Positions 41,833 to 54,339 are shown, counted from the stretch's first letter. The stretch: DNA of 64,000 nt from Dicyema japonicum (GCA_011109175.1 RDEW01000044.1:354280-418279); one strand, 5' to 3'. Notes: generated by a model from the letters alone, not told the origin. Made by a program: numbers and translations.

Positions 41833-44150
41833 GAAATTCCAGTCTAAAGTTATTATGGGGGTATTATTTCCCACCTGTTTTCTTCAATTATTAATCATTT
41901 CTTTTCTTTTTTTCGGCGGACTCTTCGGTCAAGGAAAGAAAATTACCGTTCGAAAGAATTTCTCTACACTCAATTCATTCTGCTTTTTTTGATTTTTTTG
42001 TTTTGAATAATACAAATTTCTCATTATATATTGAATTGATTATTATATAGTCAAAATAACATAGATTCAGATATATTTTTTAAGCTCGCAAAGATGACAA
42101 GCACAGTCTAAGCCCGACTCTTTTACTCTATTTTTGTTTTGATTGATAAACAAACTATATCTCATTTATTTGTATGTTGTCTTGAATTACAGTCTCACAC
42201 ATAGTCAGAGGTGGATAAAATCTTAGGTTTTATTCATAATTTTGGTGAAATCTTCAGTACATAACAGTAATGAATAAGTGGGAAATTTACTGTCAAATAT
42301 CTTCGAAAGAGAATTAAGAATATTTTTGGCAGAACAGGTTTTATTTACAGCATTAGGCATTTTCATGAGAAAGGCATTGCTTCGTAACGTGATTTTATTT
42401 TGCAGAATAACAAAAAATATTTATAAGAATTTGCGATTAACTTGTGGATGAGTAAGGAGTCATGTATTAAATTCTAGCTCTGAGTTTTCATGGTGGGTAT
42501 TATTTCCCAGCCATCCTCTGTTAACCAGACGAGACTAAAAATGAAAATGACATCAACTCAAATTAATAGTAATTTCCATTTTCGTCGAGTCGTGAGGAAT
42601 TCGAGGCCAAGGAAAACCGAGTTAAGGATCCACTATTTTTTTAAATAAATTGTAAGAAACACCGAATATCTTGTTGATAGGGAGCGGTCGAGTAAAAATA
42701 GATTTATTGATTTTAGGAAAATCCATGAGTTATTATCGAGTATGTTATTTCCCATCATACTTTTTGTTTTATGATTAATAAATATATTATTTCTGTTTTA
42801 TTTTTAAGTAGTATTTGAATGCAGTCTCCCATAGTGGAGTGATTGAGCTGATGTTTCAATAATTTGCGAGTAAAATGCCTCCATTATTATGCTACAAAAA
42901 CTGAGTGAAAGCAAAATTTGGATTTCAAAAAACAATGGAAATTCCTTAAATATGACTTTAATACACGGTGGACCACCCAATTATTGGTTATTAACACCCT
43001 TCTGCTCATAGAGATAATTAAATACTGTTTTCGGAAAATTAATAAACAATATAGATTGTTAACTCTTGCTCTACTGATAAAATGACAGGGTTGCGGTTCA
43101 ATAACTATGACAGGTTTCATTGGTTTGAAACCACGTTTCTATAAAACATTTCCAAAATTAATGAGCGGATATAAAAAATGAAGTATTGAATTAATAATAG
43201 AGATTCTTTAGGTTTTATTAATGACAGAGAATAACCAGTAAATCGTTTCATTTCAAAATTAAAATAACATAGACTTGGAAATAGTATCTCAATCAGCAAA
43301 GTGAAGGTTGTACAAGGAAATATAAAAGTTTGTTTTTCACTCGAATTTTTCGTTTTTGTATATAATGTAATAAATAATTACATTTCCATTAGACTTTATA
43401 GGACCAATTAACAAGTGGGTATTAACAGCTTTGTTCTCATGGACAAAATAAATCGGTAATTAATAGAAATTAGATCAAAAAATATCTGTGTTATAGTAAT
43501 TTGAAAACATCATTAGAGACACATGCTTATTCGATTTTGAAACTATTTCCAAGAATGTATGATGATTAAATAATTCGTAACAAAATGATTTATTTTATAA
43601 ATTACTGTTTATAATGATGTTATTTTTTGATTATTGTTTGTTTGCTTTAAATTTGAGGCATTTAATAACAAAATTATATTTTTAAGTAGTTTCTAATTAT
43701 AGTCTCACATAGTCTATTAATTAAGGTTTTACTAATAATTTAAGTGGAATCTTTACCCAGGATCTGTGGTGAATAGGACAGTATATGTGGGGAATTTAAC
43801 AACAAATATCTGAGAATGGGAGTTAAAGCTGATTTGTGAAAGAACAGGATTTATATTCAAAATGAGGCTATATCCTTTGAAGAACAATTCCTTCATAATG
43901 TAATTTTCACTATTCCTTTAGTTACTATCCATTGCAGAATCAAATATTCTGTTAAATAACGGATTATTTATAGTTTCTCAGAAAATTCCTTGTGGATGTG
44001 AAAGAATCAGTATTAAATTGATTTATTGAGGAAAATCCAGTCCGAGTTATTATGGAAAGTATTATTTCACAACGTCTTCTACTTGTCCGACGTAGATAAG
44101 AATAAAAGGACATAAATGGAAATAAGCAATAAAATCGTTTGTCCTGTTTC
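41833..44150 (+). repeat. Tandem degenerate copies of the RRM3-coding segment
   Basis: Units starting at about 42230, 42860 and 43735 repeat the layout of 41517-42100. The last codes VNRTVYVGNLTTNI, ICERTGFIFKMRLYP, then stops. Up to 43105 the block is duplicated at 21900-22755. All units carry stops, so this is a pseudogene array. Confidence 0.65.
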
Positions 44151-45436
44151 AAATTAATAAATTAAAGTAGATATGAAATTAAAAGCAGCTCAACGGATCT
44201 AAAGGATCGTTGATCTAAAAGACCAACTCATAAATTATTCTAAACATTTGTGTATTGAAAAAATAAAGTTTTGAATAAACAATAGAAATTGTTAGGTTTG
44301 TTTTTGAAGACAACGGAAACAATAGTTAGTAAAATAATGTTTTAGGCATTTCACCAAACAATTCAGATTGTGTTTAATAAGCGGAAATTGAAAATGAAAA
44401 TTACCGAGAAATGAAATGATTGTGCTATTTTTAATGTTTTGTTTGTTTGTTTCGAATTGGAGGTATTTAATAACCAAATAATGTTTATGTGTGAATTATG
44501 ATGAGATTTCTATTTGCGGCTCTCATTTCTCTAAGTAGTTTATATATTAATTATTACTAGAATATTACATAGTTTATTACATAATTCAATTTCATAATTT
44601 GTTGTATGAATCAGATTGGGTTTTGTGTGAAAGCTTGTTGAGGAAAAATGCGTGGGTCAACATATTATTCAGAATAAAAATTTATACAAAACTTCTTGTT
44701 TTTGAGAGAAAGTTATATGTCAGTTATCGAAATTAACATGATGATAAATGGGTAATGTTGAATTCATAGTTTATGTCATCCTTTTACTTTAAACCTAGCA
44801 TATTAACCAATTTTGGTGGGAGATGACTTAGGAATAGACTAAAATGTATCAGCGACTTGTAAGACCTCGTTAGTAAGATTTTGATATTTTTGAATTATCC
44901 TAGATATATTAAATAATAAATTGTTAAATAATATTAGTACATCTGATTTTAGAGCAAATATGAATAAATATATCCACGTGAATATACTGAAAATTCAACT
45001 GCGTATCATTTTAAGCAACATTATAGACTGAAATCGACAACAGCTATAACAGAATTAACTCAGACGTCTAATCTACTGGAAAATACTGAAAAGTCAACTC
45101 CATATCACTATATTAGCATTATAGACAATAATCGACACTACAGAATTATGTGCAGCAACGACTGCAAAGTCATCCTTGACTAAAAAATAATAAAAATTAA
45201 TTTATTTAACAGATCACTCAAAAAAATGAACCATCAGAATCAATCATTCTACAGAAGACTAAAACAAAAATAAACACTACTCTGACAGTAAAAAGTTAAA
45301 ATGAAGAAAATAATCTACTTACTCATGTAGAATATGACTATCGAGAGACTGCGGAGTATTCACTAGTTTCATTTTGTTCTCATTCGTGTTGATTCTATTT
45401 TTTTAGTGTATGGAATTTTTTATAATTTAAAATCAA
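44151..45436. other. No supported gene
   Basis: AT-rich. A degenerate direct repeat of about 95 bp (aatactgaaaa.tcaact.c.tatca) lies at about 44983-45150. Confidence 0.5.
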
Positions 45437-45585
45437 AATTTTTTTTTTTTTTTTTAAGAACAAAAATTTATTAACAATAAAATATTATTTATTAACTATG
45501 GGGGAGAGCGGCTGCTGACATCACGGAGTAAGCGTTTCCGCGAATAACAGCGATACCAATTCTTCCGCGAATAACAGCGAATCAA
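45437..45585 (-). mobile_element. LINE C 3'-end fragment
   Basis: A T run (the A tail on the minus strand) is followed by aacaataaaatattatttat and gagcggctgctgacatcacg, as at 20153. A 27-bp tandem duplication (ttccgcgaataacagcga) has occurred near its 5' end. Confidence 0.75.
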
Positions 45586-45795
45586 AAATGAATACAAAAA
45601 GACTCCAGACATGAAGATTAATCTCGCAAACATGCAAGTCACTGTTATTTATTATTCATAGATTGTTGGTTATTAGAAAATTAAGTTATTCTTCCAGCTT
45701 ATGATAGATGATAATCAAGTTTTTCCAATTTAGGGTTGAGGAGATTTTATCCATACTATTCGTGTACTTGACACTTCTTGTGAATAGAACTTCGG
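45586..45795. other. No supported gene
   Basis: Short unique spacer between LINE C and LINE B. Confidence 0.5.
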
Positions 45796-48700
45796 GTTTC
45801 TGCAATTACGAAAAAAGTGAAAAACAGTTGCTTTCAGTTGTCGTAAAACAAAGTAGACATTTAATGCAATGGAATAACGTCTCCACCACTCAGTTCAAAA
45901 GGCTAAGATTTGTTTTAATTGTAGAAACATTACATTCTTTTCGTTTTTATTTTTTCATGTTTTATTTTTATTTTAAATATTTTTATTAAGGAAAGACAAA
46001 AAAGTAAACTGTTATATTGCGGCTGCCCTGACTACGTGGCTATTCCCTCTTATGATAGCGAGCAGATTCGCTCAAATAACTAGCAGCGCTCACTAGGGTC
46101 TCCTTTTCGTGTAGCGATCCGATTCCCTAGACGAGTCAAAAATCCTACGTCGCAAGCGCAAGGGAACCAGACGTCTCACTGGGGAGTGGAACAAACAAAA
46201 ACTCCTTGGGTAGGACCGCCTACTTTTCCCGTTTCATCTTCTCGTCCTTCTCTGCTGCAGAACAGGCTCCAGAGGCACTCTGGAGATGGTTGCAATATGC
46301 AAATGTGTCGGTGCAGGTAACGTCTCAGACAAGAGGTTTCCCGGCTCAAAAGGGAAGATTATTATCCCATCACGTCGTCTCCCGTCCCGCCTGCAAAGAC
46401 CGACTGGTTCGAATATGGAGGGGAGTCCGGCGGCGTCCAAAATTCGCCTAACGACTTCGTTCAAGGCCATGAGTCTGGGAAATTTGCATGCACTCTTCTT
46501 GTATGAGAGAGGGTGTAGGTCGAAACAGTCGATCTGGTATCCGCATTGGCACGGATGTGGAATACAGACTTTTATTCCCAGTCGCAGTGGGATCCCAATA
46601 AAAACGTCAAAAAATGAACCATCAGAATTATAACATCATCCAGGAAGGTACCCAGAACTGCATTGAGAATGAAGTTGAGCCAGACACCGCTCTCAGAACA
46701 CGCTTCCGACATCAAACAGGCACGGCAATGTTGGATAGTTGACACTAGCAAATCTTTGAAAGAATTCCAGCATATAGCATCATCCAAGCTCCGCTGAGAG
46801 AACGAAAAAGGCAGGGAAAACTAATACGTGCGGCTCCAGGCCTTACCAGCATGTCCAGCGTCCTCGTCAATAGAGAATTCAGGTAGTCTTTTACATGGGA
46901 GATACAGGCTACTAGCGATGATAGGTATGAAGGAGAGAAAGGTCCATATGGTTCCAAAATTCAAGTCTTCCGAGTCTTACTGGCAGCGTGGCATGCTTTT
47001 ATGAGTAATCCTCGAACCGGACGTTGAAGATACCTTCCACTATCGTACGGAAGATCTCGTTAATCTGTGCGAGTTGGTCACACAAAGTGAAACAGGGAGC
47101 AGTCCTCAAGACATATGCAAGCATCTGTACGTTAAGAATGTTTTTCATTAGGAACAATGCTGATTGCATGTCAGATAGACACAAGAGGTTCAGAGAGTCT
47201 CCGAGTAACAGTCGTTTTTTACGTATAGCTCTTCCCATTGCATTTATGGTGATTGGGGATCCTAGGAATATAAGTTCATCATCGGATGTGGAAATACTTC
47301 TAGGCAGTAAATTTCCGAAAAATGACAAAGCGTTTGAATACTTCTCTTCTGAAAGTCTGCATTTGTAGAATTTGCATTTAATGTAATTTAATTCCAGTCC
47401 AACTACCAACAGGAATCACTTCAAAATCTCGAAAAAATTATCACTTCCAAATCTCTGAAATAGTATCTGGGGGTCCTCCGAGGACCGCATCATCCAGATA
47501 CCCTGTTGCACTTAAGAAAACTAATGGATTAGGAAGTCCCCTAAAAGTAAGGATGAAAGTGAGCTTGTAACTGATTCAAAAATTCGAAAATATTGGGGCA
47601 TCTCTCAAAACACTCCTCCAGGAAATTGTCCCTCCATTGACTATTAAAGGCGTTCTTGATGTCCATTTTGACCAGGACATGTCTTGGAGAATCTACTATA
47701 CTGCGGTTTATGAAATTCCTCACTGAATGGAGAGCGGCGTCGCATCCCAAGCGAATACCGACACCTACTTGAGGGGGGTTCAAGAATTTTGTGACGAGTG
47801 GAATAGAATCTCTGCTGGCGATTTTAGCAACCAGTCTTCTTGGAGACAAACCCGACCGCAACTGGTCGTACTCCGCTACCCTTCTTATCAAAGGCTATCA
47901 AATTGGCGGAGAACTAAACATGGCTGATAACTTCGAAAAGAACTCCAGACATGATCCGGTTCATATTTAAAGTAATTGAATTCGTAAAACGAATTCCCGG
48001 TCTCCTACAGACAAAGAGGTTAGATCCTTCAGGAAGCCAGGTCTCAACAGTCGAGCCCGCCACTGTTACTAGGGGCAAAATTCCGTATTGCGAGGAGAAC
48101 TTTATCGTTTGATGCAATCAGGGATTCACACCGGATGGGGAGCGACTTGGAGTAGGTTTTGGGGATGGCAGTGGATGCTTGTTTAGTAAATTATTGTAGG
48201 TGTCTGGAGTCGGTTTTCGTGGTCCACTCGAGGAAAGTGCCCTGATGGCTGCGCGGGTGCCACCTTCGTTCTCTTGAGACGGTGCATTTCGACTTCCTCG
48301 TTCTGACCACGTGTCTCCCTCGTACGGTTAGAAGTCATCGGACAACTGGGTATGTGAATACCCCCCAAAAAAACGAATGTTGTTCCTCATGGTGGTAGCA
48401 AGAGACTCCTTTCCGCGACCATCTCGATAAAGTCCCAGTGCGGAAGGCGCAAAACTGAATAAGCGCATCCAATCATGTACTGCGTTAGTCCGGAGGGCAT
48501 CTTCGATCGATTTGGAAAGGGCCTCCGCAGCGATAAGTCGTACGGCCTTGGAAATCCTCAAAGGGATAGTCCGTGGAGAACTTAGAGATGAGACGTAGGA
48601 ATGTTTCATGGTCCGTGGTTGATGGGTAATTAACAGGACAGTTATTTCGTTAATCTATCTTCAAAAACATAGAAATTAATCTAAAATCATCGCCGCATAT

Positions 48701-49192
48701 ATTATCGAAGTTGAGTTGCTTCTCGCGATTGCAAAAGAGATCAACTGTGAAGCCACAAATCTCACGTGAGTGATGCCTATTTAGTGTAGCTAGCCGTCCA
48801 AGTTCTTTAGGAAACGAAAAGATTTCCCGCTTATTCCTTATGGTGTCTCAACTACGATGGGTTAGTAAAGTAAAAATTGCTTTAAGGTAAATTCAAAGTA
48901 ATAATATTAAAGAATTTATTTTTTCAGTTAATGAAATCTTAACAATTTATGTCAAATCTAAAAATTACCAATAAATTGTTCCAAAATAAACCAGAAAATA
49001 ATACAAAGATAATTATAGACCCTTAAGTTCCAGCAGAATTCCTTCCAACTCTCACTGCTGTCCATTCCGATTGAGGTTTCCACACCTCTATGATGCCTCC
49101 TGATTGGGGAGTGACCTTTAAATCATTGATTACTCAATGCGGGACTAATTTGTCTACTTAAACTAGCATAAAATGAAAAAAGACGTCATGAA
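45796..49192 (-). pseudogene. LINE B, longest copy (about 3.4 kb)
   Basis: Minus-strand pieces run 5' to 3'. RTIPLRISKAVRLIAAEALS and SIEDALRTNAVHDWMRLFSF (48600-48420) form the N-terminal region. RRLVAKIASRDSI and VKMDIKNAFNSQWRD (47850-47620) hold RT motif A with its Asp. GLELNYIKCKFYK to MKNILNVQMLAYVLRTAPCF (47400-47080) is palm/thumb. ACSESGVWLNFILNAVLGTF lies near 46700, and LHPLSYKKSACKF with VGLCRRDGRRRDGIIIFPF (46510-46340) is the Cys/His and RPDG-like region. The end is GNSHVVRAAA-like (46020). The frame is interrupted many times; motif C is not legible. Boundaries come from comparison with 36617-38213. Confidence 0.8.
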
Positions 49193-49228
49193 CATTCTTA
49201 ATAACTCGTCGGCGATATTCGGATCATT

Positions 49229-49528
49229 AAAAAAAGTAAGCACTACCGTGTTGCTATAAGCTAAGGAACACACACTTTATTTAAGAAAGAACAGTTATTA
49301 TAACTAATCGTAAAGGGAGAACCAAGGAGTACTCTTTACTTGTTTTTTCTTTTTCTTGGGTTTATGTTTTTTTGACAATCCAGTTCCGCAGTGAATCTCC
49401 ACTGATGACGTCGTCACTCATCAAACTTTTTCAACATCGTAGATGCGTGGAACCTTCCACCAGGTGAACAACAGCGAACATTGAACCCGTGACCTAAGCC
49501 ACTTTGTCTAACACCTAGACACTATACC
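49229..49528 (-). mobile_element. SINE F, complete, with 12-bp target-site duplication
   Basis: Flanked by ATTCGGATCATT at 49217-49228 and 49529-49540. On the minus strand the head reads ggtatagtgtctaggtgtta (A-box-like) and cacgggttcaatgttc (B-box-like), so it is tRNA-derived. The body matches 13145-13475 and 62610-62770. It sits in the duplicated C1GalT upstream region, which is uninterrupted near 2390. Confidence 0.8.
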
Positions 49529-49586
49529 ATTCGGATCATTTTTTTGTTTAGAATCAATATTTTCTTTTCTAAAAATTAGTTTAATT

Positions 49587-49729
49587 TCTTTTTTTTCAAA
49601 AATTTATTAACAATAAAATATTATTTTTTAACTATGGGGGAGAGCGGCGCTGACATCACGGAGTAAGCGTTTCCGCGAACAACTGCGATACCAATTCTTT
49701 GCCTCAGCCAGACCGCTTCCCGCAAGTCT
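49587..49729 (-). mobile_element. LINE C 3'-end insertion with 11-bp target-site duplication
   Basis: Flanked by TTAGTTTAATT at 49576-49586 and 49730-49740; the undisturbed site is at about 2440 in the other C1GalT block. Same 3' coding end as 20153-20360, shorter. Confidence 0.8.
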
Positions 49730-49838
49730 TTAGTTTAATTAAAAACTTTATTTAATTTTTTTAATTAAATATTATAAAATAAAATTTAAAATAAAACAAC
49801 TCAATATTCAAATTGGAATAAATAATTATCATCACTTG

Positions 49839-50770
49839 ATGCTACAATTGATGCTTACGAAAAAGTAAAATTTTGTTGTTTACAAGATTTTTCAATATTC
49901 TTGTATTTTTAACACTTTTCTTCTCTATAATATATTTTTTGTCCAATAATATAGAACAATCTCAAATCGAATTCAAAAGCAGCCAAATTGCTCAAAGCAA
50001 ACAATTTTTTGTATGGTTTTAACTAGTGTGACCAATTATAAAACACGTGGAGTTTCTGTTTTAAACACGTGGGGGAAAAGATGTGACAAAGTTCTAATTT
50101 TTGTTGGAAGACCAGGCCTGAAGGAAAAACACGTGGTTTCATTAGACATTAATGACGACTATGAACATCTCCCATCCAAAACTTTTGGAGCGTTTGAATA
50201 CATTGAGGATAACTTTTCTGGGCAGTTTGACTGGGTTATCAAGGCTGATGATGACACTTACATTATTATGGAGAATCTGAGATATTTTCTGAAATTCTAT
50301 GACCCAATTGATTTGAACAGCTTCGGTCTTAAGTTTTACAAGTATTTTCCGAACGGGTACTTCAGTGGAGGAGCATCTTACATTCTCAGCAAAACAGCTG
50401 TTAATAAAGTCGTTTCGGGCTTTAAATCTAAGGTACTTGATTTTGTCGATTTTAGAATCAACATTGTTATGCAGATACTGGAATGGAGGACCTCAAAATT
50501 GGGGAATGTCTCAACTTCCTTAATGTACCCATTGTCACCGATGAATCCCGACCTACAAAATTCTCCCCTTTTAATTTTTATGATACTATTTTAAAGAACT
50601 TCCCTAAATGGTACAAAAAATATAGAAAAATTGATTCTTTTCCAGTTTGACCCAATTATGAAATTTAGGAGCATTCCAATTTTCACAGAAATTTAATTTC
50701 TCTACATTATATGACTCCTAATGATATGAAAGTTGCTGACTACTTTGTTTATAATATTCTTATAAGATAA
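49839..50770 (+). CDS. Core-1 beta-1,3-galactosyltransferase-like protein, copy 2 (spliced, frameshifted)
   Basis: The gene structure equals copy 1. ATG 49839 (MLQLMLTKK), a 22-nt intron (49865-49886), an anchor segment (FFNILVFLTLFFSIIYF), the catalytic exon with KADDDTY and SGGASYILSK, a 23-nt intron (50433-50455), EDLKIGECL, a 24-nt intron (50645-50668), and LISLHYMTPNDM to a stop at 50768-50770. No 107-bp duplication is present, and about 65 bp of copy 1's stem region is absent. One base is missing near 49991 (attgctcaaag versus attgcttcaaag in copy 1), which shifts the frame before IFCMV. From ATG 50013 onward the reading is intact. It is therefore a pseudogene unless the base loss is a sequencing error. 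Confidence 0.75.
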
Positions 50771-50879
50771 CACATTTTATTGATTTTTTATTCTGTACTT
50801 TACATTATTTATTTCGATATTATGTGTTCATAAAGACTATTCAGGACTCCCTAGCTTGAATAGGATACCAATGCGAAAT

Positions 50880-51345
50880 GGCAGAGTTGGAATTTGTTTC
50901 CAGACGGACGAGCCTGCTATTGATAAACCGATCTAAATGTCTCAGGTGAGCATAGGCAGACTGTGAACCTGGTTTAAGAGACTGACCTTATCTATCAGGC
51001 GGTATGGTCAGACAGATGAGTTTGGAATTAAAAGACTGGTCTGAATGCGTAGATCGTCTAGTCTAGTATTGAGAGAGCGATCTAAATGTCTCAGGTGAGA
51101 ATATGCAGACGGTGAGTCTGGTTTGAGAGACCACTATAAATATCTCAGTTGAGCATAGGCAGACGGTAAGACTTGTGCTGACAAACCGACCTAAATGTCT
51201 CAACAGATGATAAGCAGACGGTGAGTCTGATGTTGAAAGACCAGTCTGATTGTCTCTGCTGAGTATGGTTAGATCGATGACCATGGGTTAACAAACCGGT
51301 CTAAGTCTATCAGATGAGCGTGGTTAGACAGACAACCATTTGTCA
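50880..51345. repeat. 55-bp minisatellite downstream of C1GalT copy 2
   Basis: About eight degenerate units with the core gtctcaggtgagcataggc; the counterpart of 3729-4075 but longer. Short minus-strand frames across it are not genes. Confidence 0.8.
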
Positions 51346-52890
51346 ACCAAGTCGGCATCGAAACGGATGCAGAACACAGACTTTTAATCCCAGTCGTATT
51401 GAGATCCCATATGGACGCATTCATCATCCATGAAGGTACCCAGAACTCCATTTGGAAATCACATAAGTTACAAATGTCTTTAGTCATGACAAATGATTGA
51501 TTGACAGCTGTCAATATGGGCGCAGCACCACCTACGCTCTAGGGATTGCGACACATCGTATTAATCAATGATTTCTCATTAACGAATTGTGAATAATGTC
51601 TCTTTTTATGTAAATTTATTATTCAAGAAAGTCTTTTAAGTTCCTATGAAGAAAATAGCATCCGAATTTTGCACGAGAAGGTGATCTACTAAAAATTTAG
51701 CTCTGGGATAGGACGAATCAGAGTTTTGGCTCCCCTGACCTGACCAGATTGGTGATATTATCGATCAAATCATTTCCGTGCTAGGACCACCACAACAATA
51801 AGGAACTTGTGGGGACGCCATCACTTTCAGCTAGACGCTTTATAGCAGTCGGCCTCGTGCATGTTAGAAAGCTCTGGGTAACTAACTAACAATTAAGTAA
51901 AAGCAATAATACATTTTTTTCCTGGCACGTGTTCATTAATCTTGATCAGAGTATCTTCGGAGTCGAGGTGTATATTAATAGTATATGTTTAATGGAATCG
52001 CGTTGGTTTAGGATAAATCTATCAGAGACTTGATATTGCATGGGATTCATGGGGGTGACTTAAATAATGAGCAAGGGACACTAAAAGTAAAATGTGCTGA
52101 AGAAAATATAATGAATAGCTCTCTCTTCATAGGGGAATGTCCACGAACCTATCCTTCCCTTTTCTCCATACTGAGTGTGTACGAGACCGATACATAGTCA
52201 GAAGCATTGATTCGAAGTTGACCGAGATTTCTGTATAAAAATATTGACTCGATATCAACCTAGATTACTGTATGGTTTTTTGATTACGATCTTTCTTCAC
52301 AGAATTATCGTATCTATTAAAACTCTAGTAAATAGAATGGCCCTGTTAGTCTTACTGTCTTATCTCTTCAATGTTAGTGTAATCTCGGATTCAATGGACG
52401 TCAGATACGCTAAGATTTTGATAACCAATATCACAATTCGATTCAGATAAACTTAAATAAGATTGCGGTGAAACTGCAAGTAATTATTACTTGCTAATGG
52501 CCATTAGAGTGGTATATGTATTTCTAAGTAAAGACGCATTCTATCTTATTAAAAAATAAGTTTGAGATTTTTTGCCTACCCAGGACCACCTGGACTCGAC
52601 GTGAATTTTGGGGATCTATGTAAGAGACATGTTTAGAGACTGCGTCTCCAAATAGTTTTAAGATTCCTACATGCAGAAATAACAATTTATTTTAACTTCT
52701 ACAAGAAGAGAAAATTTTCGAAGATCAGTTGCAAGTATTTAGCAGAAGAGATGTAATTATCATTTCTCGAAAATTTTCAATTTTAATTATTAACATTTTA
52801 AAATAAATTTATTTGAAAAAAATAATATTTAAAATGTAAAATAAAATAAATAATTAATTCAAATTATATTCATATTCACTTTGTCTAATC
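51346..52890. other. No well-supported gene
   Basis: The duplicated block ends at about 51755. A 68-codon frame at 52244-52450 contains a signal-like MALLVLLSYLFNVSVISDS but is otherwise unrecognised. The rest is AT-rich. Confidence 0.4.
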
Positions 52891-53832
52891 ATGTTCCGAT
52901 TAGTGATTCCAAGAAAGTAATTTTTTTATTGATCCTAAGATTTGTTAATATTCTAGTGATACTAACAATTTTCTTCTCTATTACATTATCTTTTGGTTAA
53001 TACTGGACAGTATATAGTCAAATTCAAAAAAAGTAGGAAAGATGTCTTTTTTAATCAAACTATTTTTTGCATGGTTTTGACTTCTGTGGGCAAATATAAA
53101 ACACGTGGAATTACTATTAAAAAAACGTGGGGAAAAGATGCGACAAAATTCTATTTTTTGTTGTAAAACCTGGCCTGAATATAATGAACGTTGTTTCGTT
53201 GGACATTAAAGACGACTATGAGCATCTCCCAACGAAAACTTTTAAAGCGCTAAAATACATAGAGGACAAATTTTCAGGCCAGTTTGACTGGGTTATCAAG
53301 GCCGATGATGACACATACATTATTATGGAGAATCTGAGATATTTTCTGAAATTCTACGACTCATTTAGTTTGATCAGTTTAGGACATAAGTTTTACAAGT
53401 ATTACTCTAATGGGTACCTCAGTGGAGGGGCTTCCTACATTCTCAGCAAAACAGCTGTTAGTAAAGTCGTTTCGGCTTTTAAACATAAAGTATTTTCATT
53501 CTGGCGATTTCAGATTCCTGGGTGTTCTGAAGATGATGCGACTGAGGATGTAAAAATGGGTGAATGTCTAAACCACCTCAATGTACAAATCGTCTCTGAA
53601 GAATCCAAGCCTTCAAAATTTTCAGCTTTAAATTTGTATGATACCGTTTTGAAGAAATTTCCCAAATGGTTCGTAGATTACAGGAAATTTGATACTTTTC
53701 CGGTTTGACCTAATTAGTGAAATTTAGGAGCATTCTAATGTTCATAGAAATCTAATTTCTCTGCATTACATGACTCATGTTGATATGAAAGTTTTAGATT
53801 TCTTAATTTATGATGTTGAGGTTGTGAGGTAA
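52891..53832 (+). CDS. Core-1 beta-1,3-galactosyltransferase-like protein, copy 3 (spliced, diverged)
   Basis: Proposed exons are 52891-52916, 52940-52995, 53018-53489, 53514-53702 and 53728-53832. Introns are 23, 22, 24 and 25 nt. It starts MFRLVIPRK, then the anchor FVNILVILTIFFSITLSF. The 22-nt second intron (52996-53017) has no counterpart in copies 1 and 2 and is needed to reach VFFNQTIFCMVLTSV in frame. Catalytic motifs are KADDDTY and SGGASYILSK. The 24-nt third intron has no stop and is in frame, so it also reads through as coding. It is followed by GCSEDDATEDVKMGECL, and the 25-nt intron leads to LISLHYMTHVDM and a stop at 53830-53832. A G run has four Gs at 53129-53132 where the other copies have five, shifting the frame inside TWGKRC; this is decay or a homopolymer error. 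Confidence 0.75.
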
Positions 53833-54339
53833 TGAGTTGATTTTTCTTATTAAAACTATATCTGCCGGAAATGCTGGAGTGTCATAAGTGCCGAACAAAA
53901 TCTTGATGGTCACGTATTCGAATCTCGTTGATATACATTTCGACTAAGGTTCTAACTGAGCTATGGATTGACGAGTGTCGTCATCATCAGTAAATATTTT
54001 GCTAAAGGAACCAGATCGTTTACTAAGACTTGCAGGCGAAAAAAGGTAACAGAAGTGAAGAAAAATTGACGGTTCCCTTACTGAGATAAAATTGGGTCAT
54101 CTCTTCTCTTTTTCTTGTCAGCTTTTGAATTCTACCAGGCCAGCGACATTTGACTGATCTATGAGCCGTCAGCATTGAAGTTAATTAATGTCCAATTAAG
54201 GTATATCGAGTTCCCATAGTTGGAGTGAAACGCATACTACCCAATCTTCGCATACCACCATTGTAGCAATCCCCAATCACTAAGAAAGAGCAGATGTTTT
54301 GTAGATACAAGTCAGTTTATAGACGTCTCCTGAAACAGG
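53833..54339. other. Intergenic; tRNA-like trace
   Basis: Near 53870-53930, cttgatggtcacgtattcga followed by atctcg resembles a B box, probably another degenerate SINE head. No gene is supported. Confidence 0.4.

Noticed and set aside
53490-53513. Treating copy 3 as unspliced at this site because the frame is open
   Set aside because: The homologous segments in copies 1 and 2 must be removed, and the family alignment is better without these eight codons.
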